DNA of 64,000 bases. Origin: Neobacillus kokaensis (GTDB lineage: Bacteria; Bacillota; Bacilli; Bacillales; Cytobacillaceae). Positions within the stretch are counted from its first letter, which is position 1; each line of letters begins with the position of its first letter. The translations under genes were made by a program, and so were the position numbers. The stretch is from assembly GCF_014656545.1 (NCBI RefSeq), contig NZ_BNDS01000005.1, forward strand, positions 58,856 to 122,855, in the 5' to 3' direction. Below are positions 7,788 through 17,232 of the stretch, in pieces. Under the pieces are notes generated by a model, which had not been told where the DNA came from, did not search any database, and saw nothing but the letters and a program-made list of their open reading frames with translations.

Positions 7788-8867
7788 TTAATCAATTACT
7801 CCCTTTTCTAAAATGTCTACATCTACCTTTATCGTTATTTTTATATCAGGATATTGTGCTAACCACTTTTTAGTATTAAAGTTTCTTGTACGGCTTCTTA
7901 CCTCATTTCCTAAATGTAATGGATCAATCCCTGACTGCTGAAACGAGCGGATCATCTCCGTTCCCTGCTTTTCTAATTGTTTCTTCATTTGTTTCTTAAT
8001 ATAGTGTATTTCTCTCTTGTTTGTCGTCTTCCCCATTTTTTCCCTTATAATTCCTTTCACCCTAAGTCCAATAGAAATTTCCGGAGTATGTTTACCATTC
8101 CGGACACGAACTCTATGTTTTGAATTAACATTTTCAATTACCACAAATTCATCTTCCTTCAACCTAAGCTTATAGTTAGCTGACTTAAGTTTTTCCAAAA
8201 GGGCTTTAAAAACAAATTGATGGTCCTCATGAAGGGTTTTAAGAAAACGGTCTCCCTTAAATAAGGCAATGCCTTTAATTTGAACATCCTTCCCTTTTTG
8301 TCCGATAAGCGGCAAAAATGGATCACTTAACTTAGAGTAATAGTTATTAAGAAAAAGGTGAAGGTTATATGTCGGCACTAACCCTGCCTTTATATTTTGA
8401 TCAATTAACATGGATAGAAATACACCGGTATCACGATCTCCATACTTATTCGTTAATAGCTGCTCTGCCTCTCCATCGGCAACAGCAACCAACAATCTCT
8501 CACTAATAGAGGGGTCCCGTTGCAAGGTGTCCAATAAATCGCCAATTCCGCGCTTCGCCAATTCTTTGCTATATAGAGCCACCTCTAATTTGCCGTTTAC
8601 CAACCGCCGGGCAGAGCTTAGATTCATTTTTCTAAGGGTTTCTTTACTTAGTTCATCCGTGGCGGTAAAGGTTTCATTTCCAACGCTTTTGTCGGGGTTG
8701 AACACAGGAACAACCGATGTAGTTTTGATTCGATTTTCACCGGCAAAGTCGTATCCTACAGCTGATGCTAAATTCAAATCATCTAAAATCTGGCTTGGTA
8801 CACGGCCAAAAAAAAGGGCAGAAAAAATAATACCGAGCACGGCAGCTATTTTTACCTTTTTTATCAT
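7788..8867 (-). CDS. gerC: Ger(x)C family spore germination protein lacking the lipobox Cys
   Basis: The 359-aa protein is the third component of a GerA-type germinant receptor. It has an N-terminal hydrophobic segment and the C-terminal Ger(x)C domain with RVRNGKHTPEISIGLRVKG and the terminal sequence WLAQYPDIKITIKVDVDI. Typical GerC proteins are lipoproteins with a GCWD-like lipobox. Here the equivalent place reads ALFFGRVPSQILDDL and no Cys occurs in the signal region, so lipidation by Lgt is not possible as written; it may stay anchored by the hydrophobic segment. The ATG overlaps the gerB stop (ATGA). Confidence 0.88.
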   Translation of the reverse strand: MIKKVKIAAVLGIIFSALFFGRVPSQILDDLNLASAVGYDFAGENRIKTTSVVPVFNPDKSVGNETFTATDELSKETLRKMNLSSARRLVNGKLEVALYSKELAKRGIGDLLDTLQRDPSISERLLVAVADGEAEQLLTNKYGDRDTGVFLSMLIDQNIKAGLVPTYNLHLFLNNYYSKLSDPFLPLIGQKGKDVQIKGIALFKGDRFLKTLHEDHQFVFKALLEKLKSANYKLRLKEDEFVVIENVNSKHRVRVRNGKHTPEISIGLRVKGIIREKMGKTTNKREIHYIKKQMKKQLEKQGTEMIRSFQQSGIDPLHLGNEVRSRTRNFNTKKWLAQYPDIKITIKVDVDILEKGVID

Positions 8868-9955
8868 CCTTTTCGCCTCAACTTATAACGTATGTGGTAA
8901 CAAACAAAAAGAATAGGTATGTAAATAAGCAGGATAAAAAAGGAAACTTCCGACTGCCATTTATTGAATTGTTGAATCATTTCTCTTTCTGTTAAAAAAC
9001 AGCTAATCATAAAACAAATGAATAACAGCAATACGAGTGCTTTTTTTTGTTTCACCTTGAATATCTCCTTAATTCCTCGACTCGCTGACCAAAACATGAC
9101 GCAAATGATTGGAATCATCACTACCGCCCAAGAGGTCACGCCAATAATTTCGAAGCGTTCAACAATCGGTAATTCAATTATCTTCCACAACATTAACGTT
9201 GGCCAAATAACGGAATTTAAATATTCATGTTCAAAGAAAACTAATGTTACAACCATAATCAGAAGATACAGAGATGTGGTTAAAAGATTTCCATAATGTG
9301 CCCACTTTTGCGAACTCTCCGGTTTTTGGATAAACGGATAAAAGAACAATATATGTTCAATGCCGGAAAAGGATAAGGCTGTTGTTTTAATCGAACGTGC
9401 CATTTCAACAAAGGAATGGTCAAATACGGGCAACAGGTTACGAAAGTTTGAAAATTCAATTGGCACGAAAAATGTGAAAACTAAATAGAAGGGCAGGACG
9501 ACAGATAAAAAGCTCACACCGGTAACTACCCGAAATCCGCTTGTAACGATATAGTAGACAGCAAGTAATATAACTAAAGCAAATGGCCATGTTTTTAGCA
9601 AAGGAAACATCCATACTTGAACAATTTCAATATACGAACGCAGTACAGTAATCGTATGCGAAAGAATAAAAATAATAATGAAAATACTTAACAGGTTTCC
9701 GATCCATTTTCCGAATGTATGCTGGTTAATGGTAATTAAATCACCCTTATCTTTATTTAACATAGAGTACATCATCCAAATGAGGAGATGTAAAATAACC
9801 CCTGTGATAATAACCGAAATCCAAGCATCATGACCTACAATGGAAGCAACATCCCGTTGAAAGCTTAAAACTCCAATCCCATATTGTGTACCATGAACAA
9901 GGAACAAAACAAGGAACGGCGAGACACGAAACTCGTCTTTAATTTGTATGCTCAT
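8864..9955 (-). CDS. gerB: GerB family spore germination permease
   Basis: A 363-aa integral membrane protein with about ten helices, of the APC-like endospore germination permease family (GerAB/GerBB/GerKB). The N-terminus DEFRVSPFLVLFLVHGTQYGIGVLSF is the family opening block. These subunits are thought to form the germinant-binding core of the inner-membrane receptor. An AAAGGGGG ribosome site precedes ATG 9955. It lies 24 bp downstream of gerA and overlaps gerC, so the three are one operon. Which germinant it senses cannot be read from the sequence. Confidence 0.92.
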   Translation of the reverse strand: MSIQIKDEFRVSPFLVLFLVHGTQYGIGVLSFQRDVASIVGHDAWISVIITGVILHLLIWMMYSMLNKDKGDLITINQHTFGKWIGNLLSIFIIIFILSHTITVLRSYIEIVQVWMFPLLKTWPFALVILLAVYYIVTSGFRVVTGVSFLSVVLPFYLVFTFFVPIEFSNFRNLLPVFDHSFVEMARSIKTTALSFSGIEHILFFYPFIQKPESSQKWAHYGNLLTTSLYLLIMVVTLVFFEHEYLNSVIWPTLMLWKIIELPIVERFEIIGVTSWAVVMIPIICVMFWSASRGIKEIFKVKQKKALVLLLFICFMISCFLTEREMIQQFNKWQSEVSFFILLIYIPILFVCYHIRYKLRRKG

Positions 9956-9979
9956 ACAATCCCCCTTTAGGATTGGATT

Positions 9980-11470
9980 CTACTCATCTATATCCTTTAC
10001 TTCATTCACTTTTTTAGCGGGAAAGCGAATTTGATCTTTTGCTTGAAAAAAATGCGGTCTCCTCGATTGTTTTGAAAATGGCAGCCGGATAAAGGAATCC
10101 TTTAAATCCTTCCATCTCGGTGGGTAAATCGGTTCCAAATAAGGCCTTCCCAGCGAGGTTAACCGCAGCAGGTGGTTCATTAAAAAGATAAAAGCTATTG
10201 CAATCCCGAGCAGTCCCCACAATTCCGCCAGTAACAGGAAGGGGAACCGCAATAAACGAATCGTATTACCCATGCGATAGACCGGGGTGGTAAACGAAGC
10301 CAAGGCGGCCAGCGCGACAATAATCAGCAGTACATTGCTCGTTAATCCGGCATCTACGGCAGCCGTCCCAATAACGATACCGCCCACGATACCAATCGTT
10401 TGACCAACCTTTGAAGGAAGCCTTGCCCCAGCCTCCCTGAGGAGCTCAATCGTTAGCTCAAGGATGACTGCTTCTAAGAACGGCGGCAACGGAATATTTC
10501 GCCGGGATGAAACCAATGTCACCATTAAATCCTTTGGTATTAATTGATAATGATAGGTTAAGACGGCTACGTAAATCGGGGTCACCATGATCGAAAATGA
10601 TACCGCGAATACCCGAATAAGTCTAAATGCTGACGCAATTTGCCAATTAACAAAATAATCTTCGAACGCATTAAAAAGTTCCATAATTGAAATAGGTCCA
10701 ATTAAGACATGGGATGAGCCATCTACAACTATCACTACGCTTCCTTCTCCAAGCGCGCCTGCGACACGATCCGGCCGCTCCGTGTCGATTAATTGCGGAA
10801 AGAGGGAAATAGTATTATCCTCTATTAATTGTGAAATAAAGGAACTATCCAGGATTTGATGAAATTGCAGATTTTCCAGACGTTGACAAACTGTGTTTAC
10901 ATTTTCTTCATTCGTAATGCCATCAATAAAAAGCACAGCTACTTTTGTTTTAGAAAGTGTACCAATTGTAAATTCTTTCACCTGTAATTCTGTGATTGGC
11001 AGGCGGGTTCGAATTAAATTTAAGTTCGTCGTGATTGATTCGACAAATGCCTCTTTCGGTCCGACTACACTATATTCCTCTTCAGGAATCGTTACCTCAC
11101 GGGACTTTTTCATTTCCGCCCGAACAAGGGCGCAAATGGAGGCAGTTTCGTCAAGCTGAATGAGAACAGAACCTCTTAATAAAGCATCCTCAATTTTTTT
11201 CTGCTCGCTCGTAATCAACACGTCTTCAAAAGGAAGCGCAGCCCTCACCGCTTCTAATGAAGTAAGGGCAGTTTGCTGTAAGTATGGAAGAATATCGCGA
11301 TGCAGTATTTCTACATCAATTAATGAGCCAAAATAGGAAATCCAAAACGGCTGCGGTGTCTGCGGGTTATGAAAATGGACAAAATCACCCGACTTCTTGT
11401 AATACTGTATGAGGGCAGGAAGTGTACCTTGCTCTTGGACAACTGAAGCTTTTCGAAACCAATTTCTCAT
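9980..11470 (-). CDS. gerA: GerA family spore germination protein
   Basis: The protein is about 496 aa. A large hydrophilic N-terminal domain (about 1-290, with VLFIDGITNEENV and DTERPDRVAGALGEGSVVIVVDGS) is followed by about five membrane helices, including the conserved SRRNIPLPPFLEAVILELTI and GARLPSKVGQTIGIVGGIVIG segments, and a basic C-terminal tail. This is the A subunit of a GerA-type receptor, recently described as oligomerising into a ligand-gated channel. ATG 11470 has an AAGGGGG site; the frame extends to 11545 without a ribosome site. Forespore (sigma-G) expression is expected for the family; a clear promoter was not seen. Confidence 0.93.
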   Translation of the reverse strand: MRNWFRKASVVQEQGTLPALIQYYKKSGDFVHFHNPQTPQPFWISYFGSLIDVEILHRDILPYLQQTALTSLEAVRAALPFEDVLITSEQKKIEDALLRGSVLIQLDETASICALVRAEMKKSREVTIPEEEYSVVGPKEAFVESITTNLNLIRTRLPITELQVKEFTIGTLSKTKVAVLFIDGITNEENVNTVCQRLENLQFHQILDSSFISQLIEDNTISLFPQLIDTERPDRVAGALGEGSVVIVVDGSSHVLIGPISIMELFNAFEDYFVNWQIASAFRLIRVFAVSFSIMVTPIYVAVLTYHYQLIPKDLMVTLVSSRRNIPLPPFLEAVILELTIELLREAGARLPSKVGQTIGIVGGIVIGTAAVDAGLTSNVLLIIVALAALASFTTPVYRMGNTIRLLRFPFLLLAELWGLLGIAIAFIFLMNHLLRLTSLGRPYLEPIYPPRWKDLKDSFIRLPFSKQSRRPHFFQAKDQIRFPAKKVNEVKDIDE

Positions 11471-11640
11471 GGAGTATGCCCCCTTAAGGCCATAATAAAC
11501 AAATGATTCTAGGAATAATGTTTCCAAGTAAACTTTTCTTAGCAAAGTTAATTATTACCAAGTTCAAACATTTTCCAAATGCAATCATTTCGCATTTTTT
11601 TACTAACTTTAGTATGATAGTTACATTATTATAAAAGCAG

Positions 11641-11757
11641 AAGAGCCTTGATCAGGGGCGACAAGCACAAGACGAGCCGGCGAGAAGGCTGTTCTTTACC
11701 TTCTTGACGGATTGGCTTGTGACCCCGAGCCCCTAGGTGTTGCAGCTAGACATTTCT
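11641..11757. repeat. Copy A of a structured intergenic repeat family of about 120 bp
   Basis: The core reads CTTGATCAGGGGCGACAAGC ... ACGAGCCGG ... GACGGATTGGCTTGT ... GAGCCCCTAGG ... GCAGCTAGAC. It can fold with three nested stems: GGGGC/GCCCC, ACAAGC/GCTTGT and AGAAGG/CCTTCT. Related copies are at 12149-12364 (looser) and 53003-53125 (opposite strand). It lies between gerA and yojF, in the presumed leader of yojF. Confidence 0.75.
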
Positions 11758-11799
11758 CAAATTTAAATTTTATCTATAAAGGGGAAGGAGGAGCCACAT

Positions 11800-12147
11800 A
11801 TGCAAGTTGTTGACGCCAAGCGCGTGCAGGAAGCCATCAATCAGTTCGCAAATCAAGATGTTTATATCCACCTCGAAACAACAAACGGTGCTTATGCATC
11901 CCACTATGATCAAACATTTTTTTCTGCTGGCGCCTATATTCGAAATGCTCTTGTCCGCTATGAATTAGGGAAAATTACCGGCAATGGTCCTTACCGCGTC
12001 GGACTAAAAATCAATATCGGCTGGATTTACGCTGAAGGGATCACCCATTTTGTGATTGATGAACAGGGAAGGCTGCTTCTCGCCGGCCACGATTATAAAG
12101 GCAAACTTGCCGTTGCTCTCGAAATTAGCACGACTCCGTTTGAATAA
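11800..12147 (+). CDS. yojF: YojF family protein (DUF1806)
   Basis: A 115-aa soluble protein, beginning MQVVDAKRVQEAINQFANQD, with the central block FSAGAYIRNALVRYELGKI and a C-terminal YKGKLAVALEIS. It matches YojF, the partner gene of bshB2 (yojG) in B. subtilis, and bshB2 indeed follows here at 12378. Its biochemical role is not established; the link to bacillithiol synthesis is inferred from context. A GGAAGGAGGAG ribosome site precedes the ATG. In B. subtilis the genes are adjacent, whereas here they are separated by a 230-bp spacer carrying a repeat element. Confidence 0.88.
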   Translation: MQVVDAKRVQEAINQFANQDVYIHLETTNGAYASHYDQTFFSAGAYIRNALVRYELGKITGNGPYRVGLKINIGWIYAEGITHFVIDEQGRLLLAGHDYKGKLAVALEISTTPFE

Positions 12148-12148
12148 A

Positions 12149-12364
12149 AAGAAAAGCGGAAGCGCCCTGGTCAGCGGCGTATGGCCTCCTCGAAAAAGCT
12201 AACGCTTTTTCTTCGTGCGATGCTATGCTGCCGAAGTTTTCCTTGTGGAGCGCTCCAACTGAGATAAAGGAAACACGAAGAGCCGGAGGCGCATTCGTGC
12301 TTGACTTATCGTAGGGCGGAGAGCGAAGGACACTAGACGCTAGGGCGCTGAAGCCGGACAATAG
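12149..12364. repeat. Divergent, longer copy B of the structured repeat family
   Basis: It starts AAAGCGGAAGCGCCCTGGTC and ends near CACTAGACGCTAGGGCGCTG, so its ends pair (AGCGCCCT/AGGGCGCT). The middle contains CGAAGAGCCGGAGG and GTGCTTGACTTATCG, resembling the internal blocks of copies A and C. It sits between yojF and bshB2 and would be part of their transcript. Confidence 0.6.
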
Positions 12365-12377
12365 AAGGAGAATGGTT

Positions 12378-13049
12378 ATGGAAAAAGAACGTCATGTCCT
12401 CGTTGTGTTCCCCCACCCGGATGATGAAGCCTTCGGGGTATCAGGAACAATTGCGACTTACGTCAAAAATGGCACACCGGTTACTTATGCCTGTCTAACC
12501 TTAGGCGAAATGGGCCGTAATATGGGGAACCCCCCATTTACTAACCGGGAAGACCTTCCGAGAATCAGGAAAAAAGAATTAATGGAAGCAGCCCGCGTTC
12601 TTGGCATCCAGGATTTGCGGATGATGGGCTTTCGTGATAAAACAATAGAATTTGAAGACGAAAATAAAATGACCAACATGGTTTTAGCGTTAATTGAGGA
12701 GCTGAATCCCTCGCTGATTATTACATTTTATCCAGGCTATGCGGTTCACCCTGACCATGATGCCACCGGTGCGGCCGTTGTTCGCGCTGTCGGTAAGATT
12801 CCGGCCGCCGCAAGACCGACTTTACACTGCGTCGCTTTTTCCAATGATTGTGTAGAAAAGCTCGGCGAAGCAGACATTATTAACGATATCACCCCGGTCA
12901 ACGACATCAAGCTCGCAGCCATCCGAGCACACCGTTCGCAAACAGAGCAGATGTTTGCTGACATGGAAGAAAAAATGAAAAACCAAGATCCGCAAATCTT
13001 GGTTTGGATTAACAATGAACGGTTTTGGACGTATAAATTTACTAATTAA
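12378..13049 (+). CDS. bshB2: Bacillithiol biosynthesis deacetylase BshB2
   Basis: The protein is 223 aa and belongs to the PIG-L/LmbE zinc deacetylase family. The metal-binding motif HPDDEAFGVSG (residues 13-23) carries His-Pro-Asp-Asp, and the third ligand lies in HPDHDATGAAV near residue 126. BshB removes the acetyl group from GlcNAc-malate during bacillithiol synthesis. The pairing with yojF identifies the BshB2 branch rather than BshB1. An AGGAG site gives good spacing to ATG 12378; the in-frame ATG 12372 is too close. A terminator follows. Confidence 0.92.
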   Translation: MEKERHVLVVFPHPDDEAFGVSGTIATYVKNGTPVTYACLTLGEMGRNMGNPPFTNREDLPRIRKKELMEAARVLGIQDLRMMGFRDKTIEFEDENKMTNMVLALIEELNPSLIITFYPGYAVHPDHDATGAAVVRAVGKIPAAARPTLHCVAFSNDCVEKLGEADIINDITPVNDIKLAAIRAHRSQTEQMFADMEEKMKNQDPQILVWINNERFWTYKFTN

Positions 13050-13062
13050 ATAGTCATACAGC

Positions 13063-13095
13063 AAATGGGGGGATGATTATAATCCCCCCATTTTA
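13063..13095 (+). terminator. Terminator of yojF-bshB2
   Basis: A stem AAATGGGGGGAT / ATCCCCCCATTT and trailing T residues. It could also serve the convergent sulfatase gene. Confidence 0.9.
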
Positions 13096-13138
13096 TCTTT
13101 AAAGGTTTTAAAGATCCATCAATCATTATCCACGGTGG

Positions 13139-14650
13139 TTATGCACCTGCAATTCTTGGCATCTTCATTGGTTCCTTCCCCAGCTCCGCCCAGATATATT
13201 TTAATAACAGGTTTGCCTTTATTTCGCTATAGTCTGGGGCATCCCACAAATTACATATTTCTCCTGGGTCCTCTTGTAAATCGAAAAGCTCTCCATATGT
13301 TTCATTATAATAAACTGTTATTTTATAGCGGCGATCTACGTATGTTTTCAGATGGACTTTGGTTGGCTGTGTCCGATATTCACAAATAATGTGATCTCTT
13401 TCTTCCTCTTTTTCCCCAAGCCATACATCCTTTTGATTGACACCTGTCATCAAAGACGGAATTGGTATCCCTGCAAAGCTCAAAAAAGTTGGTGCTAAGT
13501 CAACAAGAGACTGCATCGAATTTGAGATTTTACCAGAAGGAACCCTTTTAGGATAGCGGACAATAAATGGCAGTTTTATTAAATCCTCGTAGTGAAATCC
13601 ACCTTTATCATGAAGGCCATGCTGGCCAAAAAAGTGTCCATGGTCGGACGTAAAGACAACGATGGTATTATCCGCTAACCCTAATTCATCTAATCGATCA
13701 AGAATTACTCCAATGTACTTGTCCAGCATACTAACCATTCCATAGTAGACAGCCATATTTTTCTTTGCCTCATCATGTAAAACATTCACATGTGACCGGA
13801 AACCAATATTGCCAATATCCGATTCAATATACTTAGAAAAATCAGGGTTATCCTCCTGGGTCATTTGAAAATGCGGAGGATTCTTCTCATGTTCCCCCGC
13901 TGTAACCACTGGCACCGTCAGCTTCTCCGGATCATACATGGTATCCCATGGCTCAGACACTAAATAAGGAGGATGGGGGTCAAAAAAGCTGGCCCATAAG
14001 AAGAAGCTCTCCCCCTCTTGTTTATATTGTTCAAGCCTTTTATTTGTCTGTTCCGCTATCCACGTATTGTAATGATATTCTTCAGGTATCTCCCATTTAT
14101 ACTTTATTGAACGGTCCATCGTGCCCGTAGGGGGCAAAAAGTAATCCCTCCAATTCTTACAGCCTTTCTCCTCCAGCCATAACGCATAATGCTGTCCAAC
14201 ATGGGCCTCATTTACATGGTTTCGAGCCAGTTCCACATGATCAAACCCATAAAAAGGTCCGTTAAATTCCTGCCAAAACTCTAAATCCTGTAATATAGGA
14301 TAGGATTCCAAGGATGAATATTCTTCCGTAGCGTTCAATGGTTGAAAGTGGGCTTTCCCTATCAAGGATGTTCGATAGCCGCCTTCGGTAAGACTGTCGC
14401 CTACGGTATGTACATCTTCAAGCAGCTTTGTTCCTAGAGACCAGGCACCATGTTGACTTGGATACAGCCCCGTAATGATGGAGGACCTGCTTGGGGTGCA
14501 GGTGGGATTGGGGCAATAGGCCCGCGAGAAAGTCGTCCCTTCTTTTACTAATCGATCTAAATTAGGGGTTGAAACTTCCTTATTAAAGGCTCCAATCGTA
14601 TTCCAGTGCTGCTGGTCACTTGTAATTAATAAAATATTCGGCCTATCCAT
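13139..14650 (-). CDS. Cys-type sulfatase (arylsulfatase family S1)
   Basis: The protein is about 503 aa. The N-terminus RPNILLITSDQQHWN has the paired metal-binding Asp of the alkaline-phosphatase/sulfatase fold, and C51-T-P-S-R55 is the sulfatase signature whose Cys must be converted to formylglycine. VVFTSDHGHFFGQHG and KGGFHYEDLIKLPFIVRYP are later family blocks. No signal peptide is visible, so it probably acts on sugars already imported. It lies downstream of an oligosaccharide-type ABC importer, suggesting use of a sulfated glycan. No formylglycine-generating enzyme or anaerobic maturase gene is in the window. ATG 14650 with TTGAGGAGTGA is preferred to a longer frame. Confidence 0.9.
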   Translation of the reverse strand: MDRPNILLITSDQQHWNTIGAFNKEVSTPNLDRLVKEGTTFSRAYCPNPTCTPSRSSIITGLYPSQHGAWSLGTKLLEDVHTVGDSLTEGGYRTSLIGKAHFQPLNATEEYSSLESYPILQDLEFWQEFNGPFYGFDHVELARNHVNEAHVGQHYALWLEEKGCKNWRDYFLPPTGTMDRSIKYKWEIPEEYHYNTWIAEQTNKRLEQYKQEGESFFLWASFFDPHPPYLVSEPWDTMYDPEKLTVPVVTAGEHEKNPPHFQMTQEDNPDFSKYIESDIGNIGFRSHVNVLHDEAKKNMAVYYGMVSMLDKYIGVILDRLDELGLADNTIVVFTSDHGHFFGQHGLHDKGGFHYEDLIKLPFIVRYPKRVPSGKISNSMQSLVDLAPTFLSFAGIPIPSLMTGVNQKDVWLGEKEEERDHIICEYRTQPTKVHLKTYVDRRYKITVYYNETYGELFDLQEDPGEICNLWDAPDYSEIKANLLLKYIWAELGKEPMKMPRIAGA

Positions 14651-14682
14651 TAGATCACTCCTCAATCCATCTGCCAATTTTA

Positions 14683-14712
14683 GAAAAAGGATACGGATTG
14701 CCGTACCCTTTC
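14683..14712 (-). terminator. Weak terminator between binding protein and sulfatase genes
   Basis: An AAAGGGTACGG / CCGTATCCTTT stem with one mismatch and flanking A/T tracts, placed between the stop of the binding protein gene and the sulfatase start. It may reduce but not prevent read-through. Confidence 0.55.
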
Positions 14713-14726
14713 TAGTAATCTATTAA

Positions 14727-16283
14727 TTATTCCTTAAATTTATCATAGTATTTTTGATTAATTTGAAGCAATTCTTCCAGACCCATTTTCTCTAATTGTT
14801 TCACATAATCGTCCCAATTTTCATCAATTTTTCCTTCGATAATAAATTTAGGAACAGTCTGATTCATATAATTATCAATATCAGTTTGTAGAATGGACAA
14901 TCTGTCTGCATCTTCTACACTGTACAAAACATTCGGATAGATCTCCTTCGGCTGGAAAGGTTTATACATTTCTGCATACTCTAGCTTCTCCTGCTGTCCA
15001 GGACTTAAATTCAACTTTTCATAGGTGTCCTTTAATGTAGCATACACCCCGTACGAGCCTGGCGTCGATTTATGTCTAAATTCTTCATATCCCATTCCAT
15101 TCGGTGCATCCAAAATTTGAATCTTATCTCCATCCTTTTTCAAGTTCACATCGTATGGCCCGAGGCTTACTTGAATACTCATTTCAGGATCATACATTTG
15201 ATCTACCCATTTAATTGATCGAACTGGATTTTTATTGGCGGAGGTGATTGAAAATCCAGAAAAACTAAATGTTCCGCCATTTTTATTCCACAATTGATCG
15301 CCCTTTGGCCCTTTTAACGGCGGAATCGCCACATAATCACTGTCTAATGTGCCAAACGTTGACCAATTGGACCAGCTAAAGAAAGCACCTAATGTTTCTG
15401 GTTTCAGTTTGAGTTTTGAATCATATACTTCCACACTATGTGTAAAGGCTTCTTGATCAATTAAACCTTCTTTATATAATTGATTCATATATTTCAAGAA
15501 TTCACGATATCCCGGCTGTGCTGGAGCATAATAAACCTTTCCATCCGTAACGCCTATATTTCGGCCAACCACTCCAAATGATCCTGCTAAAGAATGAGGG
15601 CCTCGGATGTGGTTATTAAACATAAAGCTAAAAGGAATTTCATCTTTTTTGCCATTTCCATTTAAATCTTGATCTTTAAAGGCTTTTAACGTTTTATAGA
15701 ATTCTTCCGTTGTTTTGGGAATTGGCAGTCCAAGTTTATCTAACCATTTCTTATTGATAAAAAATGCATCATTAGAGGTACTCCACAAAGCCTCGTCTAC
15801 CTGCGGCAACGCGTAAATATGACCGTCTGGGGCTGTAATCGTTTTCTTTAGTTCCGGTCTTTTTTCGAACAATGCTTTAATATTTGGAGCATGTTTTTCA
15901 ATTAAATCTTCTAAAGGAATTAACTGACCGGTAGACCCATATTTAACAATATCATTTCCTGACAAGCTCCATGCCGAATAGAAAATATCAGGCATATCAT
16001 TGCTGGCAAACATTAAATTGATCTGTTCACGATAAGTGGAAACGTTCGCCAACGTCCACTTAATATCCAAATTTACGTTATCTTGCAGCTCTTTCATGAA
16101 TGGCATCTCATCATAATCAGTTGTTGCTGCTGGTGCCTTTACCCCAAATGCCTTGACCGCTACTTTTTCCTTGCTATTTACATCTTCTTTCGTTGCAGCA
16201 TCCTCGCTCTTCTTGCTGCAGGCACCAAGCACTCCTAATACTAGAAGGACAGCCAAAAATAAACTAAAAACCTTTTTCTTCAA
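14727..16283 (-). CDS. Extracellular solute-binding lipoprotein, family 1 (LplA/LipO-like)
   Basis: A 518-aa lipoprotein precursor. The signal peptide ends in the lipobox VLGAC with the lipidated Cys about 22 residues in. The mature part has the large type-1 binding-protein fold with KLGLPIPKTTEEFYKTLKAFKDQDLNGNGKKDEI split across a calcium-like loop (DLNGNGKKDE). The length of more than 500 aa and the DxNGNGxxDE block are typical of the LplA/LipO group that imports oligosaccharides in Bacillus and Paenibacillus. It follows the two permease genes; no ATPase gene is present, so a shared MsmX-type ATPase is inferred. Confidence 0.9.
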   Translation of the reverse strand: MKKKVFSLFLAVLLVLGVLGACSKKSEDAATKEDVNSKEKVAVKAFGVKAPAATTDYDEMPFMKELQDNVNLDIKWTLANVSTYREQINLMFASNDMPDIFYSAWSLSGNDIVKYGSTGQLIPLEDLIEKHAPNIKALFEKRPELKKTITAPDGHIYALPQVDEALWSTSNDAFFINKKWLDKLGLPIPKTTEEFYKTLKAFKDQDLNGNGKKDEIPFSFMFNNHIRGPHSLAGSFGVVGRNIGVTDGKVYYAPAQPGYREFLKYMNQLYKEGLIDQEAFTHSVEVYDSKLKLKPETLGAFFSWSNWSTFGTLDSDYVAIPPLKGPKGDQLWNKNGGTFSFSGFSITSANKNPVRSIKWVDQMYDPEMSIQVSLGPYDVNLKKDGDKIQILDAPNGMGYEEFRHKSTPGSYGVYATLKDTYEKLNLSPGQQEKLEYAEMYKPFQPKEIYPNVLYSVEDADRLSILQTDIDNYMNQTVPKFIIEGKIDENWDDYVKQLEKMGLEELLQINQKYYDKFKE

Positions 16284-16320
16284 TGTTTTCCCCTCACTCT
16301 ATTTTTATTTTTATAAATGA

Positions 16321-17214
16321 TCAGCCTTTAATTGATCCGATCATAACACCCTTAACAAAATGCTTTTGAAGAAATGGATAAAGGATTAGCACTGGTAAAC
16401 TAGCAATAATTACAACACCATATTTAATTAGCTGGGAGATATTTTGCAATTCCGCTAATCCCCCGTTTAAAGAAGAATCCATTACCTCTTGCGCCTGGGT
16501 TAGAATCAATACTTCTCTAAGAACTAATTGCAATGGATATAAATCGGCATCCCTTAGATAAATAAGGGCGGAAAAATAAGTGTTCCAATGTCCAACGGCG
16601 CTAAACAATACCATTACGGCAATAATCGGTCTTGATAGCGGCAGGACAATCTTTAGAAAGAACTTCCAATTGGAACACCCATCAACAATCCCCGCCTCTA
16701 AGAGTTCGTTTGGAATCGTACTTTGAAAAAAGGTTCTGACGATGATTAAATTAAACACAGAGATGGCATTCGGGATTACTAATGCCCACATGGTATCCAG
16801 CATCCCCAAATCTTTCACTAGCAGATAATTTGGGATCATGCCGCCATTAAAGAACATCGTAAAAACGATAAAGAACATAAATATTTTGTTGCCTACTAAA
16901 TCCTTTCTCGATAACACATATCCACCCGTAATGGTTAGTACAACATTAATCGACGTACCCACAACCGTGTAGATAATGGAATTTTTGTACCCTGTCCAAA
17001 TTTTTTCATGTTCAAAAATCATTTTGTACCCTTCGAATGTGATATCCTTCGGCCAAAACCAAACTTCCCCATTATTAATACTATCAGGACTGCTAAAGGA
17101 GGATATAATCATAAAATAAAGCGGGTAAATGGTGATGAATAGAATAAGACTAAAAAAAACAACATTCATAATGTCAAAAATTTTGTCGCCCCTGCTGCGG
17201 CTGCCAATATTCAA
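16321..17214 (-). CDS. Carbohydrate ABC transporter permease (LplC/YtcP-like)
   Basis: A 297-aa, six-helix permease. The cytoplasmic EAA loop ELLEAGIVDGCSNWKFFLKI that contacts the ATPase is clear, followed by VLPLSRPIIAVMVLFSAVGHWN. The C-terminus FLQKHFVKGVMIGSIKG is the typical end of the CUT1 MalG-like subunit. It is encoded 19 bp downstream of the partner permease in one operon. Confidence 0.92.
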   Translation of the reverse strand: MNIGSRSRGDKIFDIMNVVFFSLILFITIYPLYFMIISSFSSPDSINNGEVWFWPKDITFEGYKMIFEHEKIWTGYKNSIIYTVVGTSINVVLTITGGYVLSRKDLVGNKIFMFFIVFTMFFNGGMIPNYLLVKDLGMLDTMWALVIPNAISVFNLIIVRTFFQSTIPNELLEAGIVDGCSNWKFFLKIVLPLSRPIIAVMVLFSAVGHWNTYFSALIYLRDADLYPLQLVLREVLILTQAQEVMDSSLNGGLAELQNISQLIKYGVVIIASLPVLILYPFLQKHFVKGVMIGSIKG

Positions 17215-17232
17215 TGGAATCTTCCCCTTTCT

